Below, in pieces: positions 1 to 8,745 of a stretch of 64,000 nt of DNA (the first letter of the stretch is position 1; each line of letters starts with the position of its first letter). The DNA lies in the NCBI GenBank assembly GCA_013822425.1, contig PNKL01000001.1, positions 1-64,000 on the forward strand, written 5' to 3'. This stretch comes from Gemmatimonas sp. Its GTDB lineage: Bacteria; Gemmatimonadota; Gemmatimonadetes; Gemmatimonadales; Gemmatimonadaceae. The notes below the pieces were generated by a model. That model was not told the DNA's origin, did no database searches, and was given only the letters and a program-made list of their open reading frames with translations. The translations under genes and the position numbers were made by a program.

Positions 1-92
1 GGCATAACGACGATTAGACAGTAACTTAGGACTGCACAGCGAGTGATAGGTTGCGAGGTCTCGCCCACCTATCGCTCAGGGTAACGTCCAAT

Positions 93-165
93 ATTCAACG
101 CTTTAGGTCATTGCGCCAGTTGGCGTTGAGGGCTCGGCCTTCGATCAGCCGACGGGGCGTTAGGC
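93..165. other. attC-like recombination site at the 3' end of the integron integrase gene
   Basis: The 73-base stretch is bounded by ATTCAAC (93-99) and GTTAGGC (159-165), which fit the RYYYAAC and GTTRRRY core sites of integron attC elements. Inside it CAACGC (96-101) can pair with GCGTTG (123-128), and CGCC-AGTT-GGCG (114-125) forms a small hairpin. The integrase stop codon (95-97) lies in the site, so its last ~24 residues are encoded by it. A site at the 3' side of intI fits the reversed integron layout known from Treponema denticola. The two outer boxes pair imperfectly, so this could also be a degenerate attC or an attI. Confidence 0.45.
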
Positions 166-1222
166 TGACGGGCGTGGTCAGCCTAGCATGGGTGGCACGC
201 CGAGCATCGGGGGAAGACCCTCCCTCGCCGGAGCCAGCCGCCGCGCCAGCCGCAGCCCCCTCCAATGCGTCCAGCGGACTACGCACCCCGCGGCCGCCGC
301 GATTGAGCACGTGGGTGTAGATCATGGTCGTCTTCACGTCCCGATGCCCCAACAGTTCCTGCACCGTGCGGATGTCGTACCCGGCCTCGAGCAGGTGCGT
401 GGCGAACGAGTGCCGAAACGTATGGCACCCGACGCGCTTGTTCACTGCCGCGACGCGGGCGGCCGCTGCCACCGCGCGCTGAATGACCGTCTGATGCAGA
501 TGGTGGCGAACCCAATGCGCCGTCAACGGATCGCGATAGAAGCGCGAGGCGGGGAAGACCCACTGCCATCGCATGTCACGCGCTGCACTCGGCGCCTTCC
601 GCGTCATCGCGGTCGGCACCATCACGTGGCCGCGCCCGGCCGCCATGTCGCGGCGATGCAGCTCCCGCACGCGCTCCATCTGCAGCCGAAGCGGTTCAAC
701 AAGTGACTCGGGTAGCATCGTGAGGCGATCACGCCCGCCCTTGCCTTGCCGTACCACGAGCTCCCGACGGTCGAGGTCAACGTCCTTGATGCGAAGGGCG
801 CACGCCTCGCTCAATCGCAGCCCGGCGCCGTAAAGCACCTGTGCCACCAGGAGCGGGGCCCCGTGCATCGCCTCCAGCACCCGCCGCGCCTCCTCTCGGC
901 TCAGCACCGTCGGCACCCGCGCCGGTCGCTTGGCGCGCACCATCGTATCGAGCCACCCGACAGTCGTGTCGAGCACCTCGCGATACAAAAATAACAGCGC
1001 CGCCAACGCCTGATTCTGCGTGGACGCCGCTACCCGCCGCTCCGTCGCGAGGTGCGACAGAAAAGCGGTCATCTCCGCCTCGCCCAACTCACGCGGATGG
1101 CGACCCTGGTGATAACGCACGTACCGACGCACCCAGTCGGTGTACGCTTCCACGGTTCGCGGACTGGCATGTCGAAGCGCCAGTCGTTCCGCCATCACGT
1201 CGAGCAGTCGCCGAGGAGACAT
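95..1222 (-). CDS. intI: Integron integrase (IntI-type tyrosine recombinase)
   Basis: Site-specific tyrosine recombinase of 375 residues that would insert and excise gene cassettes at attI/attC sites. An N-terminal SAM-like DNA-binding domain is followed by the catalytic domain, with the first Arg in [13 protein letters not shown] and the [25 protein letters not shown] and Tyr in MIYTHVLN. Between them lies the extra segment that marks IntI proteins ([17 protein letters not shown], then [13 protein letters not shown]), which ordinary XerC/D lack. I chose ATG 1222; an upstream GTG at 1240 adds six residues. The tail after HVLNRGGRG is longer than usual, Ala/Gly-rich, and ends inside an attC-like site. 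Any cassettes on the 3' side would lie beyond the left edge of the window. Confidence 0.9.
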   Translation of the reverse strand: MSPRRLLDVMAERLALRHASPRTVEAYTDWVRRYVRYHQGRHPRELGEAEMTAFLSHLATERRVAASTQNQALAALLFLYREVLDTTVGWLDTMVRAKRPARVPTVLSREEARRVLEAMHGAPLLVAQVLYGAGLRLSEACALRIKDVDLDRRELVVRQGKGGRDRLTMLPESLVEPLRLQMERVRELHRRDMAAGRGHVMVPTAMTRKAPSAARDMRWQWVFPASRFYRDPLTAHWVRHHLHQTVIQRAVAAAARVAAVNKRVGCHTFRHSFATHLLEAGYDIRTVQELLGHRDVKTTMIYTHVLNRGGRGVRSPLDALEGAAAGAAAGSGEGGSSPDARRATHARLTTPVSLTPRRLIEGRALNANWRNDLKR

Positions 1223-1351
1223 GCCCCGACACTGCACCACGGAAGCGACAGCGCGTCACCGATCTCGCGCGGCCGAAAGCGAATCACTGCACAGCAGCCG
1301 CAAGTCGAGGCTCTACTGAGTATCTTCCCGACGTCCTTTTGCCGACTCCCG

Positions 1352-1837
1352 ATGACGAATGCAACCCCGCTCTCCCCCGACCGCGCGCGGCTCCAGATGC
1401 ACCGCGAGCGCGCTGTCCCCGACCAGGCGGCGCAGTTCCTGGCCGACGGCTTTGTCGCCCACGTCGGCATCGCCGACGCCGAAGGGTCGGCGGTCATCCC
1501 GATGACCTACCACTACGACATCGAGGCCCCTGCCACCCTGTACCTGCACGGCGCGCATCACAGCCGCCTCATGCAGACGGTGGCGAGCGGCCAACGGGTC
1601 TGCGTGACCGTCACCATCACCGACGGGCTGGTCTACTCCAAGACGGCCCTCCACCACTCGCTGAACTACCGCTCCGTGGTGGCCTTCTGCCGCGCCTCGG
1701 CGGACCAGCCGTCACTCGAACAGTCGCGCACGCTCCTCCAGGCGATGATCGCCCGGTACTGGGGCGGCCGTGCCGTCGGCGCGGTCCCAACGGCCCCGGC
1801 GACAACGATCCGGCCGTTCCGGGGACCGCCGGAGTGA
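1352..1837 (+). CDS. Pyridoxamine 5'-phosphate oxidase-like FMN-binding protein, C-terminally truncated
   Basis: The first ~130 residues match the flavin-nucleotide-binding PNPOx-like split-barrel family: VAHVGIADAEGSAVIPMTYHY, LYLHGAHHSRLM, CVTVTITDGLVYSKTALHHS and NYRSVV are typical core strands. Such proteins bind FMN and act as small oxidoreductases or heme/nitroimidazole-type reductases; the substrate cannot be read here. Family members are usually about 200 or more residues; this one stops at 161. After MIARYWGGRAVG the sequence no longer resembles the family and runs into a CCGTCTC-type tandem repeat, so the 3' end has probably been lost. It may be a pseudogene. ATG 1352 is the only start near the family N-terminus and has no good ribosome binding site. 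Confidence 0.6.
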   Translation: MTNATPLSPDRARLQMHRERAVPDQAAQFLADGFVAHVGIADAEGSAVIPMTYHYDIEAPATLYLHGAHHSRLMQTVASGQRVCVTVTITDGLVYSKTALHHSLNYRSVVAFCRASADQPSLEQSRTLLQAMIARYWGGRAVGAVPTAPATTIRPFRGPPE

Positions 1838-1891
1838 CGGAACTGCGTCCGGGATACTGAATCCCGGCGTGTGGGACGCCCATCCGCTCGT

Positions 1892-1924
1892 CCGCCGTCT
1901 CCCGTCTCCCGTCTGCCGTCTGCC
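1892..1924. repeat. Tandem 7-base repeat array (CCGTCTC/CCGTCTG)
   Basis: About four head-to-tail copies of a 7-base unit, CCGTCTC or CCGTCTG, lie between the truncated PNPOx gene and glnS. A related single-arm array is present at 47042-47098, and a two-armed relative with a 10-base unit at 46780-46930. Reading these units as protein gives spurious ADGRR-type peptides, so open frames here should be ignored. Confidence 0.75.
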
Positions 1925-1988
1925 ACTCCGCACCGCCCCCCGGTGATGTAACTTTCAAGGCTTCCCAGTCTGACCCCAACACCCAGGT

Positions 1989-3677
1989 GTGTGCGTGAGC
2001 ACGGAAACCCCCCGCCGCGACTTCATTAGAGACATGGTCGCCGCTGACCAGGCGTCCAATAAATTCGGCCGCCCCATCTGCACGCGGTTCCCGCCGGAAC
2101 CGAACGGTTTCCCGCACATCGGACACGCGAAGTCCATCTGCCTCAACTTCGGCCTCGCCAGGGAGTTCGGCGGGCGCATTCACCTGCGCTTCGACGACAC
2201 CAACCCGTTCACCGAAGACATCAGGTTCGTCGAGGCCATCAAGCGCGACATCCGATGGCTGGGCTTCGAGTGGGACGCCGAGTACTACGCCTCCGACTAC
2301 TTCGAGCAGCTCTACGACATCGCCGTCAAGCTCGTCGAGAAGGGCAAGGCGTACGTGGACAGCGAGACCGAGGACGAGGTGCGCGAGCATCGCGGCACGG
2401 TGACCACCCCCGGCACGCCCAGCACGTACCGCGACCGGTCGGTCGTCGAGAACCTCGACCTGCTCGCGCGGATGAAGGCGGGCGAGTTCCCCGACGGCGC
2501 CCACGTCCTGCGCGCGAAGATCGACCTCGCGCACCACAACATGATCATGCGCGATCCGATCCTGATGCGGGTTGCCCACGCCACGCATTACCGGCGCGGC
2601 GACACGTGGTGCCTCTACCCGCTCTACGATTTCGCGCACGGCCTGAGCGACGCCATCGAGGGGATCACGCACTCGCTCTGCACGCTCGAGTTCAAGGACA
2701 ACAAGGAGATCTACGACTGGCTGGTCACCGAGGCGGGTTTCGAGAAGCCGCCCGAGCAGACGGAGTTCGCGCGCCTCGTGCTCGACTACACCGTGGTCAG
2801 CAAGCGCAAGCTGCTCAAGCTCGTGAACGACGGACACGTGTCGGGGTGGGACGATCCGCGCCTGCACACGCTGAGCGGCATCCGCCGCCGCGGCGTCACG
2901 CCGGAGGCGATTCGCGCCTTCTGCGACAGCGTCGGCATCGCCCGCAAGCCGGCCCGCACCGAGATGGCCGCGTACGAGCATGCCGTGCGCAACGACCTCA
3001 ACATGCGCGTGCCGCGCGTGCTCTGTGTTACCAGGCCGCTCAGGGTCGTCATCACCAACTATCCCGAAGGGGAGGTGGACGAGCTCGACGCGTCGTACTA
3101 CCCGCACGATGTCCCGCTCGAGGGGTCGCGCAAGATCCCGTTCTCGCGCGAGCTCTACATCGAGCGCGACGACTTCATGGAAGACCCGCCCAGGAAGTTC
3201 TTCCGCCTGGCGCCGGGACGCGAGGTGCGCCTGCGCTACGGCTACTTCATCACCTGCACCGACGTGGTGAAGGACGCCGCCGGCAACGTCGTCGAGCTGC
3301 ACTGCACCTACGACCCGGCCACGCGCGGCGGCAACGCCCCTGACGGCCGCAAGGTGCAGGGAACCATCCACTGGGTCTCCGCCGCGCACGCGGTAGACTG
3401 CGAGCTGCGCCTCTACGACACGCTCTTCAACGTCCCCGATCCGGACGGACTCCCCGAAGGGCAGGACTTCACGTCGGTGCTCAACCCGAACTCGCTCATC
3501 GTGCTCAAGGGTGCCAAGGTCGAGCCGGGTGTCGCGGCCGATCCGGTGGGCACGCGGTACCAGTTCGAGCGCACCGGCTATTTCATCTCGGACGAGGATT
3601 CACGGCCTGGGGCGCTGGTGTTCAACCGGACGGTGACGCTGCGGGATTCGTGGGCGAAAGAGGCGGCGAAGTCATGA
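1989..3677 (+). CDS. glnS: Glutaminyl-tRNA synthetase
   Basis: Class I aminoacyl-tRNA synthetase that charges tRNA-Gln with glutamine in the cytoplasm. The Rossmann catalytic domain holds the HIGH motif in FPHIGHAKS (residues 42-50), the Gln/Glu-type RFDDTNP, and the KMSKS counterpart VVSKRKLLKLV (about 268). The C-terminal half is the anticodon-binding beta-barrel (YPHDVPLEGSRKIPFSRELY, then LFNVPDPDG). The 562-residue length matches bacterial GlnRS (about 550). The start is GTG at 1989 or GTG 1995, with no strong ribosome binding site. A true GlnRS suggests direct Gln-tRNA charging rather than sole reliance on the GatCAB amidotransferase route. Confidence 0.97.
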   Translation: MCVSTETPRRDFIRDMVAADQASNKFGRPICTRFPPEPNGFPHIGHAKSICLNFGLAREFGGRIHLRFDDTNPFTEDIRFVEAIKRDIRWLGFEWDAEYYASDYFEQLYDIAVKLVEKGKAYVDSETEDEVREHRGTVTTPGTPSTYRDRSVVENLDLLARMKAGEFPDGAHVLRAKIDLAHHNMIMRDPILMRVAHATHYRRGDTWCLYPLYDFAHGLSDAIEGITHSLCTLEFKDNKEIYDWLVTEAGFEKPPEQTEFARLVLDYTVVSKRKLLKLVNDGHVSGWDDPRLHTLSGIRRRGVTPEAIRAFCDSVGIARKPARTEMAAYEHAVRNDLNMRVPRVLCVTRPLRVVITNYPEGEVDELDASYYPHDVPLEGSRKIPFSRELYIERDDFMEDPPRKFFRLAPGREVRLRYGYFITCTDVVKDAAGNVVELHCTYDPATRGGNAPDGRKVQGTIHWVSAAHAVDCELRLYDTLFNVPDPDGLPEGQDFTSVLNPNSLIVLKGAKVEPGVAADPVGTRYQFERTGYFISDEDSRPGALVFNRTVTLRDSWAKEAAKS

Positions 3678-3741
3678 GGGGCAGGGATATAGTGGGGTAC
3701 ACAGGCACGGGCACGGTGGGGTGCATGGACGGGGAGCAGCG

Positions 3742-4506
3742 ATGAATTTTCACATTGGCATCATGGGCAACCTCTTCTCCGGGAAGACGACGCTCATGAA
3801 CGCCCTCGCCGCGCCGCCGTACCGGCGCGAGCTGCAGCAGCTCATCGGCCACGGCGACACGTACGCCTTCAGCGAACGCGTCGAGAAGGGGTCGCTCACC
3901 GACGAGTGCCTGGCGCTGTTCTACCAGGACCGCGTGGCGAACATCTTTCCCACCGAGACGGCCTTCCTGCACATGCGCGTGCTGCAGCAGCGCGAGATTC
4001 GCCACCTGATGACGCGCGAGCAGAAGCAGGGCGTGCTGATCCTCGAGGACCGGCCGTTCCTCGACGGCCCCGAGGTCTTCGTGAAGCGGATGATCGAGGC
4101 CGGCGAGATGCCGCCCGCCCACGCCCGCCTGTACCACACGCTGCTGCACCAGACGATGATCCACGAGCGCATCCGGCTTCCCGACCTCACGGTCTACCTG
4201 CGCACCGAACCGGTCCTCCTCGAGAAGCGCCGCTCCGCCCGCGCCGAGGCGGGCGACGACTACGCCGCCGGCATCACGCGGCAGTATCTCGAGGAGATCC
4301 ACGCCGGCTATGAGCAGCTCTCCGCCACGTGGCGCAGCACGCTCCGCAAGTACATGGAGCTGGCCATCGTGCCCCCCGACGCCGACATCGTCATCCTCCC
4401 CGCCGAGATCGACATGCACGAGCACCCCGACTACGTGCACGTCGCCGCCGGCACCATTCGCGAGAAGGTGCGCCGCATGATCGCGGCGAGGAAGGCCGAA
4501 CCGTGA
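3742..4506 (+). CDS. Deoxynucleoside kinase (dNK family), first of a pair
   Basis: Cytoplasmic P-loop kinase of 254 residues that would phosphorylate deoxynucleosides for dNTP salvage. It starts with MNFHIGIMGNLFSGKTT, a Walker A loop at residues 9-17, and has EDRPFLDG (about 102-109), the place of the DRS-type substrate-site motif, plus LTVYLRTEPVLLEKRR for the LID and P-loop contact region. ATG 3742 is preceded by GGGGAGCAGC. Its stop overlaps the GTG start of the next dNK-like gene (GTGA), so both are co-translated. The nucleoside preference (dA, dG, dC or dT) cannot be assigned by eye. Confidence 0.85.
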   Translation: MNFHIGIMGNLFSGKTTLMNALAAPPYRRELQQLIGHGDTYAFSERVEKGSLTDECLALFYQDRVANIFPTETAFLHMRVLQQREIRHLMTREQKQGVLILEDRPFLDGPEVFVKRMIEAGEMPPAHARLYHTLLHQTMIHERIRLPDLTVYLRTEPVLLEKRRSARAEAGDDYAAGITRQYLEEIHAGYEQLSATWRSTLRKYMELAIVPPDADIVILPAEIDMHEHPDYVHVAAGTIREKVRRMIAARKAEP

Positions 4507-5435
4507 CCGACGTCCCGGGACGCATCCTGCAGGTCGAGGAAGACGCGGGCATCAGGCGCCACGAGATCGCCAGCCGGCTGACCAACGTCGAACGCCGCCT
4601 GCTCACCTACCTCGCGCGGCACCAGACGCTCATCGCGTGCGTCGGAAACATCGGAGCGGGGAAGAGCTCGCTCGTGAAGCTGCTCGCCTACAGCACGGGC
4701 ATGAACGCGCTCTTCGAGTTGCCGGACGAAGGCTTCGAGGATCACGTCGCCAACAACGCCTCCCTCTACCCGCTCCTCGCCACCGCCAAGCACTCGGCCA
4801 AGCGCACGCTCGGCCGGTACTACGGCGCCATCAACGATTTCATCGTCGCGCAGAAGGAGTCGAGGCCCAACAGCCCCGAGTTGCTCGCGGCCCGGCGGCA
4901 CCTGCACCAGGCGGCGCTCGACATCCAGCACGCCTATCTCGACCTGCGCAAGATGCAGCTGCAGGCGATGCCGCACATGCAGGCATCCACGTGTATTGAT
5001 GGCTCACCGCTCGCCGACCGCTACGTGTTCTGCGAGGTGCTGCACCGCGACATGGACGAGCCGTATCTCACCGCCGAGGCGCTGCAGGTGATCGACCAGC
5101 GGCTGGAAGAGGAGTTCCGTCCGCTCGTGCGCCCGGGGCTGCTGGTGATCCTTAAGAGTCCGGTGGAGAACCTGCTGCGCAACATCAGCGACCGGCAGCG
5201 CGACGAGGAAGGCGGCAGCGGCGACGACCTGCCCGAGGGGCTCGTGCGCCTCGTGCGCGCGCTCAACCCGCGCTACGACGAGTTCGTGCCCAACCTCCGC
5301 GCTGGCGGCTGGTACGGCGGCCCCGTGCTCGAGATTGACGTGAGCCGCATCGACTTCGTGTCGAATGTGCGGCACCTCATCGCGGTGTACGAGGGAATCG
5401 AGCAGCTGCTCGTCCCCGCTGACTTCAAGGGGTAG
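4503..5435 (+). CDS. Deoxynucleoside kinase-like protein, second of a pair
   Basis: A 310-residue P-loop kinase overlapping the upstream dNK by four bases (GTGA). It has about 35 extra N-terminal residues before the Walker A loop GNIGAGKSS (48-56). DRYVFCEVLHRDM (about 173) is the counterpart of the dNK DRS motif, and LVILKSPVENLLRNISDRQRD carries the arginine-rich LID. A long insertion after the P-loop (LATAKHSAKRTLGRYYGAINDF) departs from canonical dNKs. The two proteins may form a heterodimer like the dGK/dAK pair of lactobacilli; this is inferred only from gene overlap and shared family. Confidence 0.75.
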   Translation: MTDVPGRILQVEEDAGIRRHEIASRLTNVERRLLTYLARHQTLIACVGNIGAGKSSLVKLLAYSTGMNALFELPDEGFEDHVANNASLYPLLATAKHSAKRTLGRYYGAINDFIVAQKESRPNSPELLAARRHLHQAALDIQHAYLDLRKMQLQAMPHMQASTCIDGSPLADRYVFCEVLHRDMDEPYLTAEALQVIDQRLEEEFRPLVRPGLLVILKSPVENLLRNISDRQRDEEGGSGDDLPEGLVRLVRALNPRYDEFVPNLRAGGWYGGPVLEIDVSRIDFVSNVRHLIAVYEGIEQLLVPADFKG

Positions 5436-5459
5436 AGGGGCCAGCGACGACCGCGCCCC

Positions 5460-6488
5460 CTACCGCATCCCGGCTCTCGGCGACGGCACCTTGTACGCCC
5501 ACGGCTGCGCGGGAAGCTTGCGCTCGCGCGGGTAGACCTCGTTGAGCGTGTTGGCATCGTAGAGTCGACCGTTCACCATCACCTGGCTCAGCGTGTTGGT
5601 GTTCCGGATGTTCGCCAGCGGATCCTGGTCGAGCACAATCAGGTCCGCCAGCTTGCCCGGCTCCAGCGATCCGATATCCTGCGCCAGCCCAATCGCCTCC
5701 GCGCCGACGATCGTCGCCGAGCGCAGGACATCGTGCGTGGAAAGCCCGCCGCCGCGAAGCCGGCCGGTCCGGGTGCGTTGCCCGCGCCGCGACGGCGCAC
5801 CTTGGCATCGAAGTCCACCGGGTGTGTGAAGTGCCGGATCTTGGCGTCGCCCATCAGGTCTTCGGTCTGGAAGAACCACCCCTCGCCAAACGGGCCGCCG
5901 TACTCGACGATCAGCGTCGGCGAATTGGTGGTCTGCGTCGCCTTGTACCACTCGTAGACGTCCTGGTACTTGGGCGTGATGGGCAGCGTGTGCTCGATTT
6001 CCGGGTAGCCGTCAATGCCGTGCGTGAGGTCGAGCTTCTGGTCGAGGCCGCCCTCGGTGGTCGGCATCAGTCCCAGTTCCTGGGCCGCCATGATGATCCA
6101 CTGCCGCTGCTGGCGGTTGCCGCTCATGTACATCTTGAGCGTCTTGGTGTCGTAGTACTTCGCGTAGCGCGACAGCACCTGCCGCGCATGGTCGAGGTCC
6201 TTGATGTTCTCGCCGGCAAAGACGCCAGGACCCGTCGTGTAGATGCGCGGCCCGACCATGTCGCCGGTCTCCACCCGGTCGCCGTACGTCATGAAGTCGG
6301 TCACGGCCGTCTGCGGGTCGCGCGTCGTCGTCGTGCCGTACGCCAGCGTGGTGAGGTACTGCCACGTCTGCGTGTTGTGCACCTGCGGCGTGAGCCACTG
6401 CGGGTGATAGTGCGTATCCACGAAGCCCGGCATGATGACCTTGCCCGACACGTCAATGACCTTGGCCCCCTCTGGCACTGGTACGATA
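5460..6488 (-). pseudogene. Decayed amidohydrolase (N-terminal truncation, internal deletion and frameshift)
   Basis: Minus-strand remnant of a secreted amidohydrolase of the kind that carries N-terminal beta-propeller repeats in soil bacteria. The preserved start of the barrel reads VPEGAKVIDVSGKVIMPGFVDTHYH with the metal-binding HxH, then continues in one frame to THPVDFDAKVRRR (near 5800). The C-terminal part resumes in another frame as STHDVLRSATIVGAEAIGLAQDIGSLEPGKLADLIVLDQDP and ends at TAG 5460-5462. The segment normally between these blocks (rest of the barrel and remaining metal ligands) is missing, and nothing upstream of about 6488 looks like the propeller. It cannot make a working enzyme. 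Confidence 0.8.
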
Positions 6489-6645
6489 GGACATATCGCG
6501 GGGGACAGGGGGGCGAACGGAACGCCGCGCGGGGGCGCGGCGTGGCCATGCCCCAATTATGGCGATCCGAAGGCCCCGGGGGAAGCGCGGCGGCGCCGGC
6601 GGCGCCGAAGCGTCAGACGTTTGCCGGTTGCGTCGTGGCTCGTAA

Positions 6646-6805
6646 TTCACCACAGAGACACAGAGGAGCACGGAGGGCCACAGAGTACCACAACTGATTG
6701 GAGGAACTGCGAACGCCACGCATGCACCTGCGTGGCGTGGTGACTTTACCCCAAGTAGTGGCAGTCCTCCGTGGCCCTCCGTGCTCCTCCGTGTCTCTGT
6801 GATGA
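6646..6805. repeat. Long inverted repeat, CACGGAGG family (copy A)
   Basis: Two ~75-base arms made of CACAGAGACACAGAGGAGCA-type units face each other around a perfect 8-bp central hairpin (GCCACGCA 6715-6722, TGCGTGGC 6729-6736). The same design recurs at 29875-30057 and 62657-62820. It fills most of the 340-base gap between the amidohydrolase remnant and the LytTR regulator; the rest of the gap (6489-6645) shows nothing recognisable beyond GC-rich sequence, and a (CTC)6 run follows at 6811-6828. As a very stable hairpin it may end transcription from either side, although there is no T-tract. Confidence 0.85.
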
Positions 6806-6829
6806 AGAACCTCCTCCTCCTCCTCCTCG

Positions 6830-7591
6830 CTAACGATACCGGCGCCGCAGCAATTGCGTCCCCGCGCGGCTCGCGATCACCTGCGACCCGTCCTTCATGT
6901 GAAGCACCACCCGCGCCGCATCGTGCGGCTCCAGCGACGCCACGTGGTCGAGGTTCACCAGGTGCGACCGGTGCACGCGCACGAAACGCTCGGCGTCCAT
7001 CTCCTGCGCAAGGTCGCCGAGGTTGAGGTAGACCGGATACTGCGCGCCGTGCGCGTGCACGATCACGTAGTCGCCGTCGCTTTCGCAGCGGATGATCTCG
7101 TCGCAGCGCAGCGGGATCACCTCGCCCTCGCGGCGCACGAGAATGCGCGTGCGCGGGCGGGCAGACTCGCCCGCCACCTGCAGCTGCTCGGCGAGTGACG
7201 CACCCGGATGCCGCGGCCAGCGGGCGGCCAGCACCTGCGGCTGGGCCCGCGCGATGGCCCGCATCAGGCGTTCGCGCCCGAAGGGCTTGCGCAGGTAATC
7301 AATGGCGCCCAGCTCGAACGCGGCGACGGCGTAGTCGTCGTGCGCCGTCGTGAAGATCACGCGTACGTCGGCCTGCGTGCGTTCGAGCACCTCGAAACCT
7401 GTCGCCCCCGGCAGGCGGATGTCGAGGAAGACGAGTTCCGGCTGGAGCTTTCGCAAGGCGTCCATCGCCTCGGGGCCGTCCCGCGCCTCGCCGACGAGCC
7501 GCACCGACGGCTCGTGCGCCAGCAGCATGCGCAGCGCACGCCTGGCGAGCGGCTCGTCGTCCACGATCAGGGCGCGAATGGGCGCGATCAC
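6830..7591 (-). CDS. LytTR-family response regulator
   Basis: Response regulator of 253 residues that binds DNA through a LytTR domain. The receiver has VDDEP (D11, D12), the phospho-acceptor D57 in FLDIRLPG, T82 and K102 (YLRKPFG). The LytTR domain spans about 150-250: ILVRREGEVIPLRCDEIIRC, then DGDYVIVHAHG and FVRVHRSHLVNLDHV. The start is GTG 7591 (VIAPIRALIVDDEP), which overlaps the kinase stop codon as GTGA, so the two genes form one transcript with the kinase first. Longer upstream frames run through the kinase and are not real. The targets are unknown; the divergent pilin operon at 9066 is a candidate by position only. Confidence 0.92.
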   Translation of the reverse strand: MIAPIRALIVDDEPLARRALRMLLAHEPSVRLVGEARDGPEAMDALRKLQPELVFLDIRLPGATGFEVLERTQADVRVIFTTAHDDYAVAAFELGAIDYLRKPFGRERLMRAIARAQPQVLAARWPRHPGASLAEQLQVAGESARPRTRILVRREGEVIPLRCDEIIRCESDGDYVIVHAHGAQYPVYLNLGDLAQEMDAERFVRVHRSHLVNLDHVASLEPHDAARVVLHMKDGSQVIASRAGTQLLRRRYR

Positions 7592-8745
7592 GGGCCGGAC
7601 TCGCGCATGGCGCCAATCGGCGCGTCCTCGACCAGGGCCGGCAGGGAGAGCCGCACGCGAAAGCCGGCGCCTCGTGCCGTCGTGACCGACATCTGCACGG
7701 CGTCCGTGCCGAAGATGGCGCACGCACGGCGCACCACGGCGCTGAGCCCGATGCCCGGTGATGCGTCGTCGGGGGCGGACGCGGCGCCCACGCCGTCATC
7801 GGCCACCTCGAGGTGCAGCCGGTCGCCGGTCTGCTCGGCGCGAATGGTCAGCGTGCCGACCGCGTCGCGCGGTGCGAGACCGTGGCGCACCGCGTTCTCC
7901 ACCAGCGGCTGCAGCGTGAACGGCGGCACCTGGCAGGTCAGCGCGTCGTCCTCGAGCGAGGTCTGAACGATGAGACGTTCGCCCAGCCGCATGCGCTCGA
8001 GCCACAGGTAGCTCTGCACGAACTGCCATTCGGCCTCGAGGGATACGGTGCGCGCGCGCACGCGGTCGAGGCGAAGGACGTAGCGCAGCAGGTCGGCGAG
8101 TTTTTCGAGCGCGCGCTCGGCTTGCGCCGGCTCGTCACGCACCAGTTGCATCACGCCGTGCAGCGCGTTGAACAGGAAGTGCGGCTGGAGATGCGCGCGG
8201 AGCGCCTTCAGTTCGGCCTCAACGCGCAGCCGTTCCGCGTCGGCCGCCGCGACGGCGAACTCGCGCACCAGCAGCGCGCCGCGCACCGCGTAGCTCACGC
8301 TCGCAACGACGCCGTAGAGCAGGATGCCGAGAATGCCCTGCCACGGCAGTACATAGCGCCACATGGCCTCATCGGGCGGCCGCACAGGACCGTACGGGCC
8401 GGAGATTATCAGCTCCCATCCCATCCAGGCCCCCACGAACAGCAGCGTGCCCATCGCGTGCACGGCGACAAACCGGAGCGACGGCGGTGACGGAATGGGC
8501 ACGCGCCCCGTGAGCCACCAGACACCGGCGCCGAGGATGGCAGGGCCGACGGTATTGAGCAACGCGCCCACCGTGATGGCGATCACCGACAGCGTGCCGT
8601 CGGTCATCCACGTCAGCACGCCGATGTATGCGACCACAAGCGGCACCCAGCAGGCTGCATAGAGTGCCGCGGATTGCGCGCGCAGCGCGCGACGGCGGGG
8701 CGCAGCCGGTGCGGTCAGGGTGGGCACGAGGTCAAAGTGCCGCAT
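7588..8745 (-). CDS. LytS/YehU-type sensor histidine kinase
   Basis: Inner-membrane sensor kinase of 385 residues. About four membrane segments occupy residues 30-160 (for example VPLVVAYIGVLTWM and GILGILLYGVVASV). The His_kinase domain follows with HLQPHFLFNALHG, where H189 is the likely phosphorylation site, and the N-box VENAVRHGL with the VADDGVG lid region of the ATPase domain. There is no recognisable ligand-binding domain, so the signal is probably sensed in or near the membrane. It is translationally coupled to the LytTR regulator downstream and divergent from the pilin operon across a 320-base spacer. Confidence 0.92.
   Translation of the reverse strand: MRHFDLVPTLTAPAAPRRRALRAQSAALYAACWVPLVVAYIGVLTWMTDGTLSVIAITVGALLNTVGPAILGAGVWWLTGRVPIPSPPSLRFVAVHAMGTLLFVGAWMGWELIISGPYGPVRPPDEAMWRYVLPWQGILGILLYGVVASVSYAVRGALLVREFAVAAADAERLRVEAELKALRAHLQPHFLFNALHGVMQLVRDEPAQAERALEKLADLLRYVLRLDRVRARTVSLEAEWQFVQSYLWLERMRLGERLIVQTSLEDDALTCQVPPFTLQPLVENAVRHGLAPRDAVGTLTIRAEQTGDRLHLEVADDGVGAASAPDDASPGIGLSAVVRRACAIFGTDAVQMSVTTARGAGFRVRLSLPALVEDAPIGAMRESGP

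Noticed and set aside
1617-3389. Long minus-strand frame opposite glnS (590 codons)
   Set aside because: It is the antisense shadow of the glutaminyl-tRNA synthetase gene in high-GC DNA, with no domain and Arg/Val/Leu-rich composition.
3678-3741. GGCACGGGCACGG run between glnS and the first dNK gene as a regulatory element
   Set aside because: It is a short degenerate run in a 64-base gap without symmetry or repeat partners; the ribosome binding site is the only clear element.
6811-6828. (CTC)6 run as a phase-variable tract
   Set aside because: It lies downstream of the LytTR regulator stop codon, outside any coding or promoter position where slippage would switch expression.
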